DNA of 64,000 bases from PWHG01 sp964406935 (GCA_964406935.1 CAYOTM010000002.1:1-64000), one strand, 5' to 3'; positions 16,496 through 26,257 are shown, counted from the first letter of the stretch. Notes: a model not told the origin generated them from the letters alone. Translations and numbers: made by a program.

Positions 16496-17653
16496 TTACT
16501 TATTAATTAAGCGTAAATAATTTAATAAATTCTGAAAAAACTCTAAATTATTTAAACTGGCTAAACGCTGCCCCAAGGGGTCATTTAAACGAAACAGATG
16601 ATGCAAAAAAGCTTTGCTATAGAGTCTTAATTCAGGCAGTTGGCTTTGCGGATTAATCGCCGAAAAATCCTGAGAAAATTTTGCTTGTTTAATATTAAGG
16701 GGATGATAAAAATTAGGAAAAGTGCTAACAATTGATGGAATTTTTTTAAGTTTCTTGAAACCGGTGAACCGCGGGGAAAAATAAAATAAACGACCGTGGC
16801 GCCCTTCTCTAGTGGGAATAACACAATCAAAAGCGTCCCAACCCATTAAATAAGAGCGAAAAATATCTTCAGGTAAACCAATTCCCAAGGCAAATCTCAA
16901 ACTATTTTTTGGTAAAGCTTGAGCAGTAGCCGCCAGCGTACTAGCTAAAAAATTACCCGCCTGATCAACTGGTCTAGCGCCAAAACCATAACCATCAAAA
17001 CCGATATCAATTAAGGCGCGAGCACATTGTTGACGTAAGGCATGGTCCGCCCCTCCCTGAACTACAGCTAATAGTAAAGGTCGCTGTTTATCAGTTAGTC
17101 GCCTCTTACTTATTTGCTTCTTATATTCTAATTGACAACGTTTAGCCCAAGAAATAGTGCGCTCAACCGCTTTTTCTAAAACCTGAGAACTAGCTTCATT
17201 GGGTGGACAATCATCCAAACAAACCATTAAATCAGTACCCAAATCAAATTGAATTTGGATGGATTTTTCTGGACTTAAAATATGTTTCGAGCCATCAAGG
17301 GGGGAGCGAAATTCCACTTGCTCATCAGTAATCTTTCCTAAATTTTTATTTTTATGGATTAAAGAAAAAACTTGAAAGCCACCACTGTCTGACAATAATG
17401 GTTGATCCCAAGACATGAAACGATGAAGCCCACCAGCCTGTTTAATAATTTTTAAGCCTGGTTGTAGATAAAGATGCAAAGTGTTAACCACTAAAGCCGG
17501 CACAGCCGCTTGTTTAACTGCTTGGTTATCAGTCAATTTAATAAAACCACGGGTAGCATCCGGAAAAAACAAGGGTGTAATTAAAGAACCATGAGGAGTA
17601 ATAATTTTCCCAGCTCTTAATTTTAATGAATAGTTAATAGTAATTTTTGACAC
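16496..17653 (-). CDS. tgt: tRNA-guanine transglycosylase family protein without the zinc ligands
   Basis: Base exchange enzyme for queuosine at tRNA position 34. About 385 residues from the GTG at 17653 (11 nt after the upstream stop); an ATG at 17680 would overlap that gene. Catalytic motifs are intact: DSGGFQVFSL (Asp), FRSPLDGSKHILSPEKS, LDDCPP, VQGGADHALRQQ, GFGARP, ALGIGLPEDI, and DAFDCVIPTREGRHGRL (nucleophilic Asp). The C-terminal zinc site is lost: at the CxCxxC position the sequence reads SQLPEL and the later His in 'THNL' is Asn (SLNNL). An extra segment of about 20 residues precedes this region. The active-site Asp pair argues for retained activity. Confidence 0.88.
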   Translation of the reverse strand: MSKITINYSLKLRAGKIITPHGSLITPLFFPDATRGFIKLTDNQAVKQAAVPALVVNTLHLYLQPGLKIIKQAGGLHRFMSWDQPLLSDSGGFQVFSLIHKNKNLGKITDEQVEFRSPLDGSKHILSPEKSIQIQFDLGTDLMVCLDDCPPNEASSQVLEKAVERTISWAKRCQLEYKKQISKRRLTDKQRPLLLAVVQGGADHALRQQCARALIDIGFDGYGFGARPVDQAGNFLASTLAATAQALPKNSLRFALGIGLPEDIFRSYLMGWDAFDCVIPTREGRHGRLFYFSPRFTGFKKLKKIPSIVSTFPNFYHPLNIKQAKFSQDFSAINPQSQLPELRLYSKAFLHHLFRLNDPLGQRLASLNNLEFFQNLLNYLRLINK

Positions 17654-17663
17654 AAAAATATAT

Positions 17664-19646
17664 TTATTCGACTCGACCATTGTTAGACAGGGCGGCAATC
17701 TCATCATCTTCAAGTTTACTGGTGGTTGGCCCGGCCTTCACTTGAAGTTCTCCTTGAGTAACAATATCAGTAGCCTTAATGGTCGCTCCGGGAGAAATAA
17801 CTAAAATTTTATCCCGATCATTTTCCGTTGGGGTAAGACTAAGATTAAATTCCGCATCAGCTCGATAAATTGATAAAGGTAAACGACCAATCTCCCAAAT
17901 CACTTGCTGACTATCAGCTAAATAGGTAATTTCTCCAATATTAGTTTGGGCACGACCATCCCAATTAATGTAATTAGGTAAATTAAGAATTACTTCAGTT
18001 CCTGATAATTCATGTAAAGTGTTTTTAACTGTCCAATAAACTCGGAAGGAGCTAGTTTCTCCTACTTTAGGAGGTAGCGGGCCAGAGCCAACTGGAACAT
18101 TATTGTCATCAAAATAGCGAATTTTTTCTGATAAATTAAGATCACTATTAATTAAACTAACAATTAAATTACTGCGATTATCTTCTAAATCGCTACTTCC
18201 CAGGCCAAAACTAAATTGGGCCCAACTATTAATACTAAGATCGCGACCAAGATCTTTTTCTTGAAAATTTTTCACCTTTACTGAAAAGTTAATTTCTCCA
18301 CCGCGCTCAGACAATAATTCAGCTAAAGCGGGAATTTCTTCCTTGGTCCACACAATTACTCCGTCCATAACAGTCCCCCCTAAACTACTAGAAAAAGATG
18401 ACCAGTCAACCATCTCCCCCTCTAAAACAGCCATCACCACAACATCCCGTAAAATAGCTTGACCATAATTATTATAACTTAAAGAATAATTTAAAGTTTG
18501 ACCAAAATTAACTGCCTGATCACCCTTATTATCATTAAGGCTTAAAGATAGGCTTAAATCACTCTGCATAACTTCAAAGTTTAATTTCTTATCCCAAATT
18601 AAACGTTCTTGACCGACTAGATCTTTGTTAAATAAATCTAAAGATAATTCCGCCTGATCGGTAATTTTTTCGCTGACTTTAAATTTAATTACTAAATCAA
18701 AACGCTGATTATCAACAAATAAATTAGTTAGGCGCCAGCGTTCATTAGTAATTTTTTCTAGCTGAGATTCGGTGCCCTGACTCGCCTCCTTTAAACTAAC
18801 TGAAGTGATATTAAAATTTTCTGGAGAATTAATCACTAAAATTAAATCATCAAAATTAATATTAGCAAAATCATAAAAAGATAAACTAATTTCTGATTCT
18901 TGACCGACTAGAGTGTTATTAGAATAATTAATAGCCGTCACAAACCCTAAATTATCAATCAAGGTATTACTGGAAGCTTCTCGGACAAATTGACTAGAAA
19001 TATTACTAGGAACGTAGGTCAGACGAGCGGTTAACACATTGGGTGAATCAAGACGACCAAATAAACGACCACGAAGCAAAAGCTGGGCGCTTTCACCGGG
19101 ATCTAAGTCAGCTAAATTCCAGGTATTATTATTAACTGAATCAACTGACTTCTCAGTTAAGAAGAAATTATTAGGAAAGACTAATTCTAAATTAATTTGG
19201 CTAATCGCGACATTAGATGAGTTACGATACTCAATAATATAGTCAAATTCTTCGCCCGCTCTAATTTTTTCGGGAGCAATAATTTGTAAATCTAAACCCG
19301 TAGATCGCGATTCCTGATTAATAAAATAATAATAAATCAAGTAAACAGCGCTGGCTAAAATGGCCAGTAAAAATAAATTTTTAAAAATTGTTAATAACCA
19401 AGATTTCTTTTTTTTAAAATTTTGATTAGTTACATCTACTAAATTACCCTCCTGATCACGATAAATAGCGGACAAATTATTTTCAATCTCTTCTTCTCGA
19501 ATTTCCCTACCAACTACTTTTTCAAAACTCGATACCTCTTGTTCGGTCGGTAAGGGGCGCTCAACAAATTTAGACAAACTAGAACTGGAGTCTTGAGGGA
19601 CTTTAGATTTAAGTTGCTCTTCTTTAGCTGATTTATTGTTTAACAT
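17664..19646 (-). CDS. Single-pass membrane protein with DUF11/CARDB-like extracellular repeats
   Basis: A 660-residue protein. Residues 1-80 are cytosolic and charged, a TM helix follows at about 83-105 (SWLLTIFKNLFLLAILAS...), and about 540 residues face outward. The outer part has repeated beta-sandwich units with phrases such as AGEEFDYIIEYRNSSN and FGQTLNYSLSYNNYG, as in DUF11/CARDB adhesion-type repeats. No enzyme motif is seen. It is 21 nt downstream of the DUF4012 gene and just upstream of tgt, so it belongs to the cell-surface block. A surface scaffold role is inferred; function is otherwise unknown. Confidence 0.7.
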   Translation of the reverse strand: MLNNKSAKEEQLKSKVPQDSSSSLSKFVERPLPTEQEVSSFEKVVGREIREEEIENNLSAIYRDQEGNLVDVTNQNFKKKKSWLLTIFKNLFLLAILASAVYLIYYYFINQESRSTGLDLQIIAPEKIRAGEEFDYIIEYRNSSNVAISQINLELVFPNNFFLTEKSVDSVNNNTWNLADLDPGESAQLLLRGRLFGRLDSPNVLTARLTYVPSNISSQFVREASSNTLIDNLGFVTAINYSNNTLVGQESEISLSFYDFANINFDDLILVINSPENFNITSVSLKEASQGTESQLEKITNERWRLTNLFVDNQRFDLVIKFKVSEKITDQAELSLDLFNKDLVGQERLIWDKKLNFEVMQSDLSLSLSLNDNKGDQAVNFGQTLNYSLSYNNYGQAILRDVVVMAVLEGEMVDWSSFSSSLGGTVMDGVIVWTKEEIPALAELLSERGGEINFSVKVKNFQEKDLGRDLSINSWAQFSFGLGSSDLEDNRSNLIVSLINSDLNLSEKIRYFDDNNVPVGSGPLPPKVGETSSFRVYWTVKNTLHELSGTEVILNLPNYINWDGRAQTNIGEITYLADSQQVIWEIGRLPLSIYRADAEFNLSLTPTENDRDKILVISPGATIKATDIVTQGELQVKAGPTTSKLEDDEIAALSNNGRVE

Positions 19647-19667
19647 ATTATAATAAATTTTAATTTT

Positions 19668-22187
19668 TTATTTTGGTAAAGCTAAAATTGCCCAGCCACG
19701 ATCACGATCAAGTAAAGTTTTAACTAACCAGGGGTCAGTCCCTGACAAATCACTGGGGTGGCGCCAATAAACCTCCCAATTGGCGGGCAACCGTAAACGA
19801 CTAAAAAATGTCACCGGTAATAATCCTGGTTGTTTTTGAACCAATAAAGAATGAACGGCTGGTTGCGTCGGCTCAACTTTAAAAACAGACAGAAGCTGAC
19901 TAAGCCAGTGATCATCACTAATTGTTTTAGGAGAAAAAGTTAAGGGTAGAAGATATTTAATTTTAATTGTTGTCGTTTCCCCAGGATTAGTCATCGTCCA
20001 ATTAGCAAATACTGTTTTTCCTGATTCCTGATAAATCTGAACACCACTTTCAGGATCAAGGGCGGCTAACTCCTCGGTCTTGGCGAGAACTGGGTGAATT
20101 AACCAATCTTCTTCAGGATATTCAAAATAATGATCATCTGGTTGACTAAAGCCACTGGCTGAAAGTAAACGACTGCCAGCTGGCACATAAACACGCAACC
20201 AATCAACATTACGAACTCCACTTAAGGGTTCATTTTTTATTCCCTGATGCTCTCGAACGATCGTTAATTGATTAACAATCCGACCATCAGTTAAAATTTG
20301 ACTATCTAAAAACATCGTTTCTTTAATTTTTAAATCAGTTTTTTGACCAGCAATATTAGTGTGAGCAACTAATAAATAATCATGAGAAGTTTGGCGAATC
20401 GCCCCATCAAGACCCCAGTCAGCTAATTTAGTTTGTAAATCAGGGTCAGTAAAATAAAACAAAATATTTTTTTGTTGTAAATTTTTCTCAATCAATGAAG
20501 TTAATTGTGGCAAAGATTCAAGGGTTAATTTTTCCGGTAAAACGGTTAATAATTTTTCAAATAAATCACCAATAATTTTTTTTGGTTGATTATTGGGGCT
20601 ATCAGGTAGACCAGCTACAAACTCCGGGTGAGTCAAGACTAAATTATCTTTTTCCACAATTGATTGAAGAAGTAACCAAAAATTATCAGCAGTAATTTCA
20701 ACGCCATAATCTTCAGTTAAGTCAATCGGGCCAGTAATTTTTAATAAATCAACCAAAACATCAGGAGTAAAAGAAATTACCCCATCAACTGTTGGCCCAT
20801 CACTTTTTTCATAAAACCACATTAAATTTTGGGCTGTCGTTGGCCAATCTGGCCACCAATTAGCATCCCAAAAATACCAACGAGGATTAACTAACCATAA
20901 AGGACGGGGCGCCCGCACAAAAGTTCTCAAACCCGCCTCAGTGTCATAAGTACCGCCAGCGGGTACTTCTAAATTTTTAATACCGCCCTCTTTAATATCA
21001 AGTAAAGCATAGCTTCCCAGAAAACCACCTGAACCTCTCATTTCCGTATTATTTTGAAACACAAGTAAATAACGACGGTCCTGACTAATACCTAATAAAT
21101 TTTTAATTTCTCCCACCGAATCAAGTAAACTAGCTAGTGAGTTTCTTAAAGTTGTAGTAGCTGATTGCCACTCAATAAATTGCGGACGATAATTTTCGGG
21201 CAAAACTTGAGGATCGATTTTGGATAATTGCCAAATTAAATTATCAGCATCAACTAAAGCCTGTTGACCATAATAATAAAAATTATCAATAATTAGTAAC
21301 CAATTAACCTCCCCTTCAACTTCCCTTTCCAGTAAAGGGCCGAAAGCCAGACTTAAATTTTCAGCCATTGAGGTGGCAGCCGTGCCAGCGGCTAGAAAAT
21401 TTTTACTGGCGGAAGCTAATTTTATTTTAGGGTCAGACGATAAAGCGGCAACTGACAATAACCAATCATTTAAAGGATTAAGTAATTGATTAGCCGCTAC
21501 CAAATCATCCGTAGCTGCCGAAAAATCTGAACTTGCTGTCTGAAGATCTAACTGATAAATCGCTTCCTTGGCTGAAGATAAATTACTAATAGCGGCTTGG
21601 GAATGTAGTAATAATTTCTCCTCTAAAGAAGAGAGGTCGATCACCCGCCAATAATTTAATAATTTAAACGGAATAATTATTAAGACCAAAACAATAATGA
21701 AAGTAAAAATTGAGCGATACCAACTTAATAATAAATTCTGTTTTTTTTCTTGTTTAGCAACTGGCTGACGAGTTATTTTTTGATAATAATGAAACCGGCC
21801 CCCGTGCACCACTCGTGAAAAATCTTTAAGTTTTCTCTGCCAAACTCGCCGATGACGACGAGGTCTAAACCAAGATATTCTTAAATAAGAAAAATTAGAT
21901 CTTGATCTTTTTTGCGGAAATAAACCAATTATCCGAGACTGCCAGCGCTCTTTAAGGTTAAGTGGTTTTTTCTTAGTAAAAAATGATCGCCCCCAGGAGT
22001 TAATTGATGAAACTGATTTTTTATTTTTATAATTAGAAAAAAAATTACTTTTTAATTTTTTCTCCTCTTGGAGAGCGACTAATTTAGCGGCTTTATCTTG
22101 TGAACTTTTTAAATCAATTAAAAAAGACGGGGTGGTTGATTCCTCGCTAACTTTAACATCTAATTTTACTTGTTTATATTTAGGCAC
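19668..22187 (-). CDS. DUF4012 domain-containing membrane protein
   Basis: An 839-residue protein. It has a basic N-terminal region of about 165 residues, one TM helix near 165-190 (IFTFIIVLVLIIIPFKLL), then a large extracellular part. This includes the DUF4012 core LLVFQNNTEMRGSGGFLGSYAL near residue 375 and WFYEKSDGPTVDGVISFTP near 455. DUF4012 proteins are common in Patescibacteria and some Gram-positives, usually beside polysaccharide genes; their activity is unknown. The start codon is a GTG at 22187, 12 nt after the glycosyltransferase stop, with no good ATG near it. The role is inferred to be in the cell envelope. Confidence 0.82.
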   Translation of the reverse strand: MPKYKQVKLDVKVSEESTTPSFLIDLKSSQDKAAKLVALQEEKKLKSNFFSNYKNKKSVSSINSWGRSFFTKKKPLNLKERWQSRIIGLFPQKRSRSNFSYLRISWFRPRRHRRVWQRKLKDFSRVVHGGRFHYYQKITRQPVAKQEKKQNLLLSWYRSIFTFIIVLVLIIIPFKLLNYWRVIDLSSLEEKLLLHSQAAISNLSSAKEAIYQLDLQTASSDFSAATDDLVAANQLLNPLNDWLLSVAALSSDPKIKLASASKNFLAAGTAATSMAENLSLAFGPLLEREVEGEVNWLLIIDNFYYYGQQALVDADNLIWQLSKIDPQVLPENYRPQFIEWQSATTTLRNSLASLLDSVGEIKNLLGISQDRRYLLVFQNNTEMRGSGGFLGSYALLDIKEGGIKNLEVPAGGTYDTEAGLRTFVRAPRPLWLVNPRWYFWDANWWPDWPTTAQNLMWFYEKSDGPTVDGVISFTPDVLVDLLKITGPIDLTEDYGVEITADNFWLLLQSIVEKDNLVLTHPEFVAGLPDSPNNQPKKIIGDLFEKLLTVLPEKLTLESLPQLTSLIEKNLQQKNILFYFTDPDLQTKLADWGLDGAIRQTSHDYLLVAHTNIAGQKTDLKIKETMFLDSQILTDGRIVNQLTIVREHQGIKNEPLSGVRNVDWLRVYVPAGSRLLSASGFSQPDDHYFEYPEEDWLIHPVLAKTEELAALDPESGVQIYQESGKTVFANWTMTNPGETTTIKIKYLLPLTFSPKTISDDHWLSQLLSVFKVEPTQPAVHSLLVQKQPGLLPVTFFSRLRLPANWEVYWRHPSDLSGTDPWLVKTLLDRDRGWAILALPK

Positions 22188-22199
22188 AATGTTAAATAT

Positions 22200-23420
22200 T
22201 TATTTAGCAAGATGGCGAGCGACTTGTTGATAGATTTCTAGGGTTTGTCGAGCACATTCCCACCAATCATATTTTTTAACTTGCAAGCGACCTTGCTCAA
22301 CATAATGTTGACGTAATGGCTCATCAGCCATTATTTTTTTAACTGCTTCAATTAAACTAATTTCGTCATGAGGTGAAAAATAAATAGCAGCCGCTCCTAA
22401 AACTTCTGGCAAACTTGCTTGATCAGAAGAAATAACTGGACAATAATTAGCCATCGCTTCTAAGGGCGGCAAACCAAAACCTTCATACAAGGAAGGGAAA
22501 ATATAAGCAAAAGCTTGTTTGTATAATATTTTCAATTGCGGATCAGGAACATAGCCAGCAAAAATAATTGGGCTATTTACGTTTTCTGCTTGCCATAAGT
22601 TTAAACGCTTAGCCTCAATCTTAAGTTGTTTATAAAAATAATCATCCCTACCTACTAAAACTAACCGCAAATCAGGATACTTAGGATGAAGTTTAGCAAA
22701 ACAAGTTAGCAAAAAATCTAAATTCTTATGAGGGTAGGCATTGCCAACATACAATAAAAAGCGACCAGTAATTTTATAATAATCCAGAGTTTCTTTGTCG
22801 TCTAATTTAGCCACAAATAAAGAATCGCGACCTTTTTCTAAATTGGTTACTCCTTCATAAGTAACCACAATTTTTTCCTCCTTAACTTTAAGTTGTTTAA
22901 TTAAATCATTTTTAGTAAATTGAGAAACGGCAATAATTTTCTTAGCTCTTTTTAAGGCGCAACCAATCACTAGGCGATACATTAAATGCTTAAACCAATA
23001 ACGTAAAAAGGAAAGGGTTGAAGCACGACGAGAAGGAAATTGAGTTAAGATTAAATCATGAATAGTAACGACAAAAGGACAAGGAACAAATAAGGGAACA
23101 TTAAAATGAGGAAAATGAATTAAATCTAACTTGGCTTGCCAAATATAGTAAGGAAAAATTATTTGCTCTTGCCAACCATACCAGGAAACATCGACTAAAA
23201 CTTTGGTAAGGTTGGGCTGTTCAATTACTAATTCATCAAAATTTTCAGGCCGTAAAAAAACCACAAACTGATATTCTTGTAATTCATCAATCGCTACCAC
23301 ATTATCAACAATTTCTTGAATATAACGACCCAGACCCTTGCCAATTGGTCCATAAAAACGAGCATCGATTCCTAAACGCAAAGGTCGTGGCGACTGATTA
23401 GCCAAATAATGATTATTCAT
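22200..23420 (-). CDS. GT-B glycosyltransferase (GT4 family type)
   Basis: A 406-residue glycosyltransferase of the GT-B fold. The N-terminal half has DARFYGPIGKGLGRYIQEI and VVTIHDLI. The C-terminal half holds the nucleotide-sugar site: LLYVGNAYPHKNLDFLL, FAGYVPDPQLKILYKQAFAYIFPSLYEGFGLPPLEAMANYCPVI (the E-x7-E type motif) and SSDQASLPEVLG. It would transfer a hexose to a lipid or polysaccharide acceptor. The substrate is unknown. It is 6 nt downstream of the membrane-protein gene and 12 nt upstream of the DUF4012 gene. Confidence 0.9.
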   Translation of the reverse strand: MNNHYLANQSPRPLRLGIDARFYGPIGKGLGRYIQEIVDNVVAIDELQEYQFVVFLRPENFDELVIEQPNLTKVLVDVSWYGWQEQIIFPYYIWQAKLDLIHFPHFNVPLFVPCPFVVTIHDLILTQFPSRRASTLSFLRYWFKHLMYRLVIGCALKRAKKIIAVSQFTKNDLIKQLKVKEEKIVVTYEGVTNLEKGRDSLFVAKLDDKETLDYYKITGRFLLYVGNAYPHKNLDFLLTCFAKLHPKYPDLRLVLVGRDDYFYKQLKIEAKRLNLWQAENVNSPIIFAGYVPDPQLKILYKQAFAYIFPSLYEGFGLPPLEAMANYCPVISSDQASLPEVLGAAAIYFSPHDEISLIEAVKKIMADEPLRQHYVEQGRLQVKKYDWWECARQTLEIYQQVARHLAK

Positions 23421-23426
23421 AATTAA

Positions 23427-24971
23427 TTAACTAGCAAACGGCAAATTATCAGGCAGTTGATTATTGTTTTTATCATCTAAAGACAAGGGGGAATCTGGTT
23501 TCACCGAATTTAATGATTGTTGGTTATTAATTTCCATGTCCGCTTCAAAATCTGATTGTTGATTATTATTTTTTTCATCAGAAAAAAGATCAGCTGACAA
23601 TTCATTATTAATTGAACGAGAAAATTCCGGTGCTAAAGGTAGGCTCGCGGGAGCATCAGCTTTGCGGCCAGGCGCTTTCTGGATTAAAGGCGCGCGCACT
23701 GAAGCTTCAATTGGAAAATGCCAAACAGTCGCTAATTCTTCAATATTATAAACTCCTGGCTCACGCCCCGCAAAATCATCACGATTAATATAATTGGTAA
23801 TAATATTATTTTTTCGACGATTTAAACGAGGCTCTTTGGCAAAATAATTGGTTTTTGTCATGGTGTAGGACAAATCTGGTTTAAAACTATTTAAATCTAA
23901 AGCGGAAAATTGCTTCATATAGCCAACAAATCCATTGGCTACTTTCGCCTTATTCATTACCTCTTTTTTGGCAACATAAACTAAACGAAATTTTGCCCCA
24001 AAACCTAGCTTAGAAGCTTTTTCTTGAACCGCCTCTAATCGATGGCGTTGTCGAGGAGTCAGATCAATTAAGGATGGTGGGCGATCTTCTTTTTTTGATT
24101 TATCCTCAGTTGTTTTGACATCACCCCACAAAGGAACAATTTGTTCGCTAGCATCACTCATCGCATTAAAAATTTCATCAGGGATATTGGAGAGAGCCTC
24201 ATTAAAACCTTCGCCACCACTTTTACCAATTTTTCGACCAATAATTTTTTGGGCCTCATTTTCACTTTCCTTAATCCAGTCAAAACCCATAGGAATAACC
24301 ACTATTTGAAAAAATAAATATTCACCCGGGCCCAAAGAACTATTGAGATCCATTAGTAAGGCAATCGGATCCTTAAACTGAAATTCACTCGGACCAGAAA
24401 TATATTCAAAATCACGATACATTTTAATTGGATATTGCCAAGGAGCTGACTGGATAAATTCAGTCCCCCAAATATCATACTCATCATCTGGATAACGATG
24501 AGGAACCAAAGAAACATAATCATCAACTTCCGTGATCTCCGCATCAGGATATTGAGAATAAACCGCCGTTTCTACTAAATTACGAAATTGTAAAGGAGTC
24601 CTAATTAAAAATTGAGTATAACCCTCTAGACTAACCGTTTCGAAACTAAAGGATAATTGAAATTGACCTTCAAACCATTTTTCGAAAAAATTAACACTGC
24701 CATGGGCACCACCTAAATAAGTAAATAAATTTTCAGTAGCTTTCGGGGTTTGGACATTACTCTTAGGAACGTCAATCGCTAATATAACAAAACGTAAATT
24801 TTCCCTAGCCCAACGGGCTCTAATATACATTAAATAGAATTGGGCAAAACCAACTAAATAAATAACCGCTAAAATCATCCAGCCAATATTTAAGAAAAAT
24901 ACCCAGAGCATTTGGTCTGGTGGCAAGCTAAAAAATTGATCAAGACGCGTAGTGTCAATGACGATTTCCAT
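23427..24971 (-). CDS. Conserved hypothetical membrane protein
   Basis: A 514-residue protein of unknown function. Residues about 22-50 form a TM helix (MLWVFFLNIGWMILAVIYLVGF...), and the rest is soluble and mostly alpha/beta. The last 60 residues are Asn/Gln-rich and likely disordered. Phrases such as VILAIDVPKSNVQTPKATENLF and GGAHGSVNFFEKWFEGQF look like a family motif, and this architecture is seen in Patescibacteria next to secretion or surface genes, but I cannot name it. It heads the envelope run and has its own extended -10 promoter at 25023-25031 with a 20-nt GC-rich hairpin in the leader. Confidence 0.55.
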   Translation of the reverse strand: MEIVIDTTRLDQFFSLPPDQMLWVFFLNIGWMILAVIYLVGFAQFYLMYIRARWARENLRFVILAIDVPKSNVQTPKATENLFTYLGGAHGSVNFFEKWFEGQFQLSFSFETVSLEGYTQFLIRTPLQFRNLVETAVYSQYPDAEITEVDDYVSLVPHRYPDDEYDIWGTEFIQSAPWQYPIKMYRDFEYISGPSEFQFKDPIALLMDLNSSLGPGEYLFFQIVVIPMGFDWIKESENEAQKIIGRKIGKSGGEGFNEALSNIPDEIFNAMSDASEQIVPLWGDVKTTEDKSKKEDRPPSLIDLTPRQRHRLEAVQEKASKLGFGAKFRLVYVAKKEVMNKAKVANGFVGYMKQFSALDLNSFKPDLSYTMTKTNYFAKEPRLNRRKNNIITNYINRDDFAGREPGVYNIEELATVWHFPIEASVRAPLIQKAPGRKADAPASLPLAPEFSRSINNELSADLFSDEKNNNQQSDFEADMEINNQQSLNSVKPDSPLSLDDKNNNQLPDNLPFAS

Positions 24972-24981
24972 AACAACAAAG

Positions 24982-25001
24982 CGCTGCCACGAAGTGGAGC
25001 G
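24982..25001 (-). promoter_or_regulatory. GC-rich hairpin in the leader of the 23427-24971 gene
   Basis: CGCT-G-CCAC GAA GTGG-AGCG (plus-strand reading) forms an eight-pair stem with one bulge. It ends 11 nt before the start codon in an otherwise AT-rich leader. It may gate ribosome access; no family is recognised. Confidence 0.4.
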
Positions 25002-25022
25002 TAAAAAATTATTTACTAATTT

Positions 25023-25031
25023 ATTTTAGCA
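25023..25031 (-). promoter_or_regulatory. Extended -10 promoter for the 23427-24971 operon
   Basis: TGCTAAAAT on the minus strand, preceded by TA. The same TATGCTAAAAT string recurs at 57390-57400 and 57804-57814. Predicted start about 25016, 45 nt before the ATG. Confidence 0.55.
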
Positions 25032-25074
25032 TATTTTGAAGAAAAAACGAAGAGCCAAGATAGGAAAAAATAAC

Positions 25075-25106
25075 AAAAAACCCGGAAACTTGATTTCTGG
25101 GTTTTT
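25075..25106 (-). terminator. Terminator after the sigma4/HARE-HTH gene
   Basis: AAAACCCGGAAA / TTTCTGGGTTTT with a 5-nt loop, one G-T wobble, and a T-run on the minus strand. It lies about 30 nt after the gene's stop. Confidence 0.8.
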
Positions 25107-25137
25107 AACGGGTTTTTATTGAGAAATTTTCCTTTTT

Positions 25138-26178
25138 TTAAACTTGCCACTCCTTTAAACCATACATTCCGCGGCCAGTTAAAATATAGCGATCATCTAA
25201 AATTAATTCATTATGGACAGTGGCGGGATTAGCTTTTTTATGATCAAATTGGATTTCATTAATTTTGGTAGCAATTTCCGTAAAGTGAAGAGGTGACCCC
25301 TGGTTTTTTAAAACTAAATAAATTTTATCATTAATATTTTTCGGCTTAATTTCCTGCCAATCAGCCATTCCCCAGTAACCATATTTATTACGTTCTAAAT
25401 TTTTAATCGCCTGCATTAAAGAATATAATACCTTGTTGCTATTAATAATTTCTGCCTTATCAGGAAAAATTTTACTTTTAAAGATTGGGAAGATATCAAT
25501 CATTGTGGCTGGTTGTAATTTTTCTTGATAGTTATTATAAGTATCTAGTTTCTTTAAAAGGTCCACCAATTCTTCAGTGCTTAAAGTCTTTTTTAAGACA
25601 TCAATTTTTGCTAATAAATCATTAGCTAGAGCCTCAAAGTGATCCATGGACATGTCCTTGGTTTTGATTGAGGGATTAAATTGTTGAGATTTATTAATAA
25701 ATTCAAAATCATCTGACAAAATTCGTGATAATAGAAAATCAAAGTTATTTTTATAAATTAACCGGTCAGCTTGATATTTTTCTGGATCATTAGCATTGCC
25801 AGCTAACTCTAAAGTCATCACCGTTAAGATATCCAAAAGGAAATCTTTTCTTAACAAGCCACCATGACTATTTAATAAATCAATAATAATTGACCTTAAA
25901 GCATCAACATAACTTTCTAAATCATCTAAGCGTTTTAGCTTCCGAATAGAGGCCGCCTCAATTTGACGAACTCGTTCACGAGTTAAATTATGAAGCTGGC
26001 CAATTTTTTCTAAAGTTTCTCCTCGCTTTCCGCCTAAGCCAAAACGACGAGTTAAAACATCTCGCTCCCGATCCATTAGACGACTAAAAAGATCATTAAT
26101 AATCTTAACAGAATTAAAGCGATTAAGCTCATCTTTATGTCCTTCTTTAACAATTTTTTCTAAAATAATGTTGTCCAT
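25138..26178 (-). CDS. Sigma region 4-like HTH fused to a C-terminal HARE-HTH domain
   Basis: A 346-residue protein. Near residues 30-85 it has MDRERDVLTRRFGLGGKRGETLEKIGQLHNLTRERVRQIEAASIRKL, the sigma-70 region 4 helix-turn-helix that recognises the -35 element. There is no region 2 and no -10-binding part, so it is not a complete sigma factor. The last 75 residues (ITDKIYLVL... to GMYGLKEWQV) resemble the HARE-HTH/delta-subunit winged helix of RpoE. Between lies a helical linker of about 180 residues. It may modulate RNA polymerase as delta does. It has its own promoter and terminator and is thus a single-gene unit. Confidence 0.75.
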   Translation of the reverse strand: MDNIILEKIVKEGHKDELNRFNSVKIINDLFSRLMDRERDVLTRRFGLGGKRGETLEKIGQLHNLTRERVRQIEAASIRKLKRLDDLESYVDALRSIIIDLLNSHGGLLRKDFLLDILTVMTLELAGNANDPEKYQADRLIYKNNFDFLLSRILSDDFEFINKSQQFNPSIKTKDMSMDHFEALANDLLAKIDVLKKTLSTEELVDLLKKLDTYNNYQEKLQPATMIDIFPIFKSKIFPDKAEIINSNKVLYSLMQAIKNLERNKYGYWGMADWQEIKPKNINDKIYLVLKNQGSPLHFTEIATKINEIQFDHKKANPATVHNELILDDRYILTGRGMYGLKEWQV

Positions 26179-26228
26179 AAAAGTAAAAAAAATAAATAAT
26201 AAAATAACTACTTCATTAATTACTATTT

Positions 26229-26257
26229 ACCCTATCACAATATTTTATATTAGTCAA
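26229..26257 (-). promoter_or_regulatory. Promoter of the sigma4/HARE-HTH gene
   Basis: -35 TTGACT (26257-26252), 17-bp spacer, -10 TAGGGT (26234-26229). The -35 overlaps the stop codon of the glycosyltransferase gene upstream. Confidence 0.6.

Noticed and set aside
16496..17713. Tgt start at 17713 (405 aa)
   Set aside because: It would overlap the upstream coding sequence and adds residues unlike the family; the GTG at 17653 gives the normal SKITINYSLK start.
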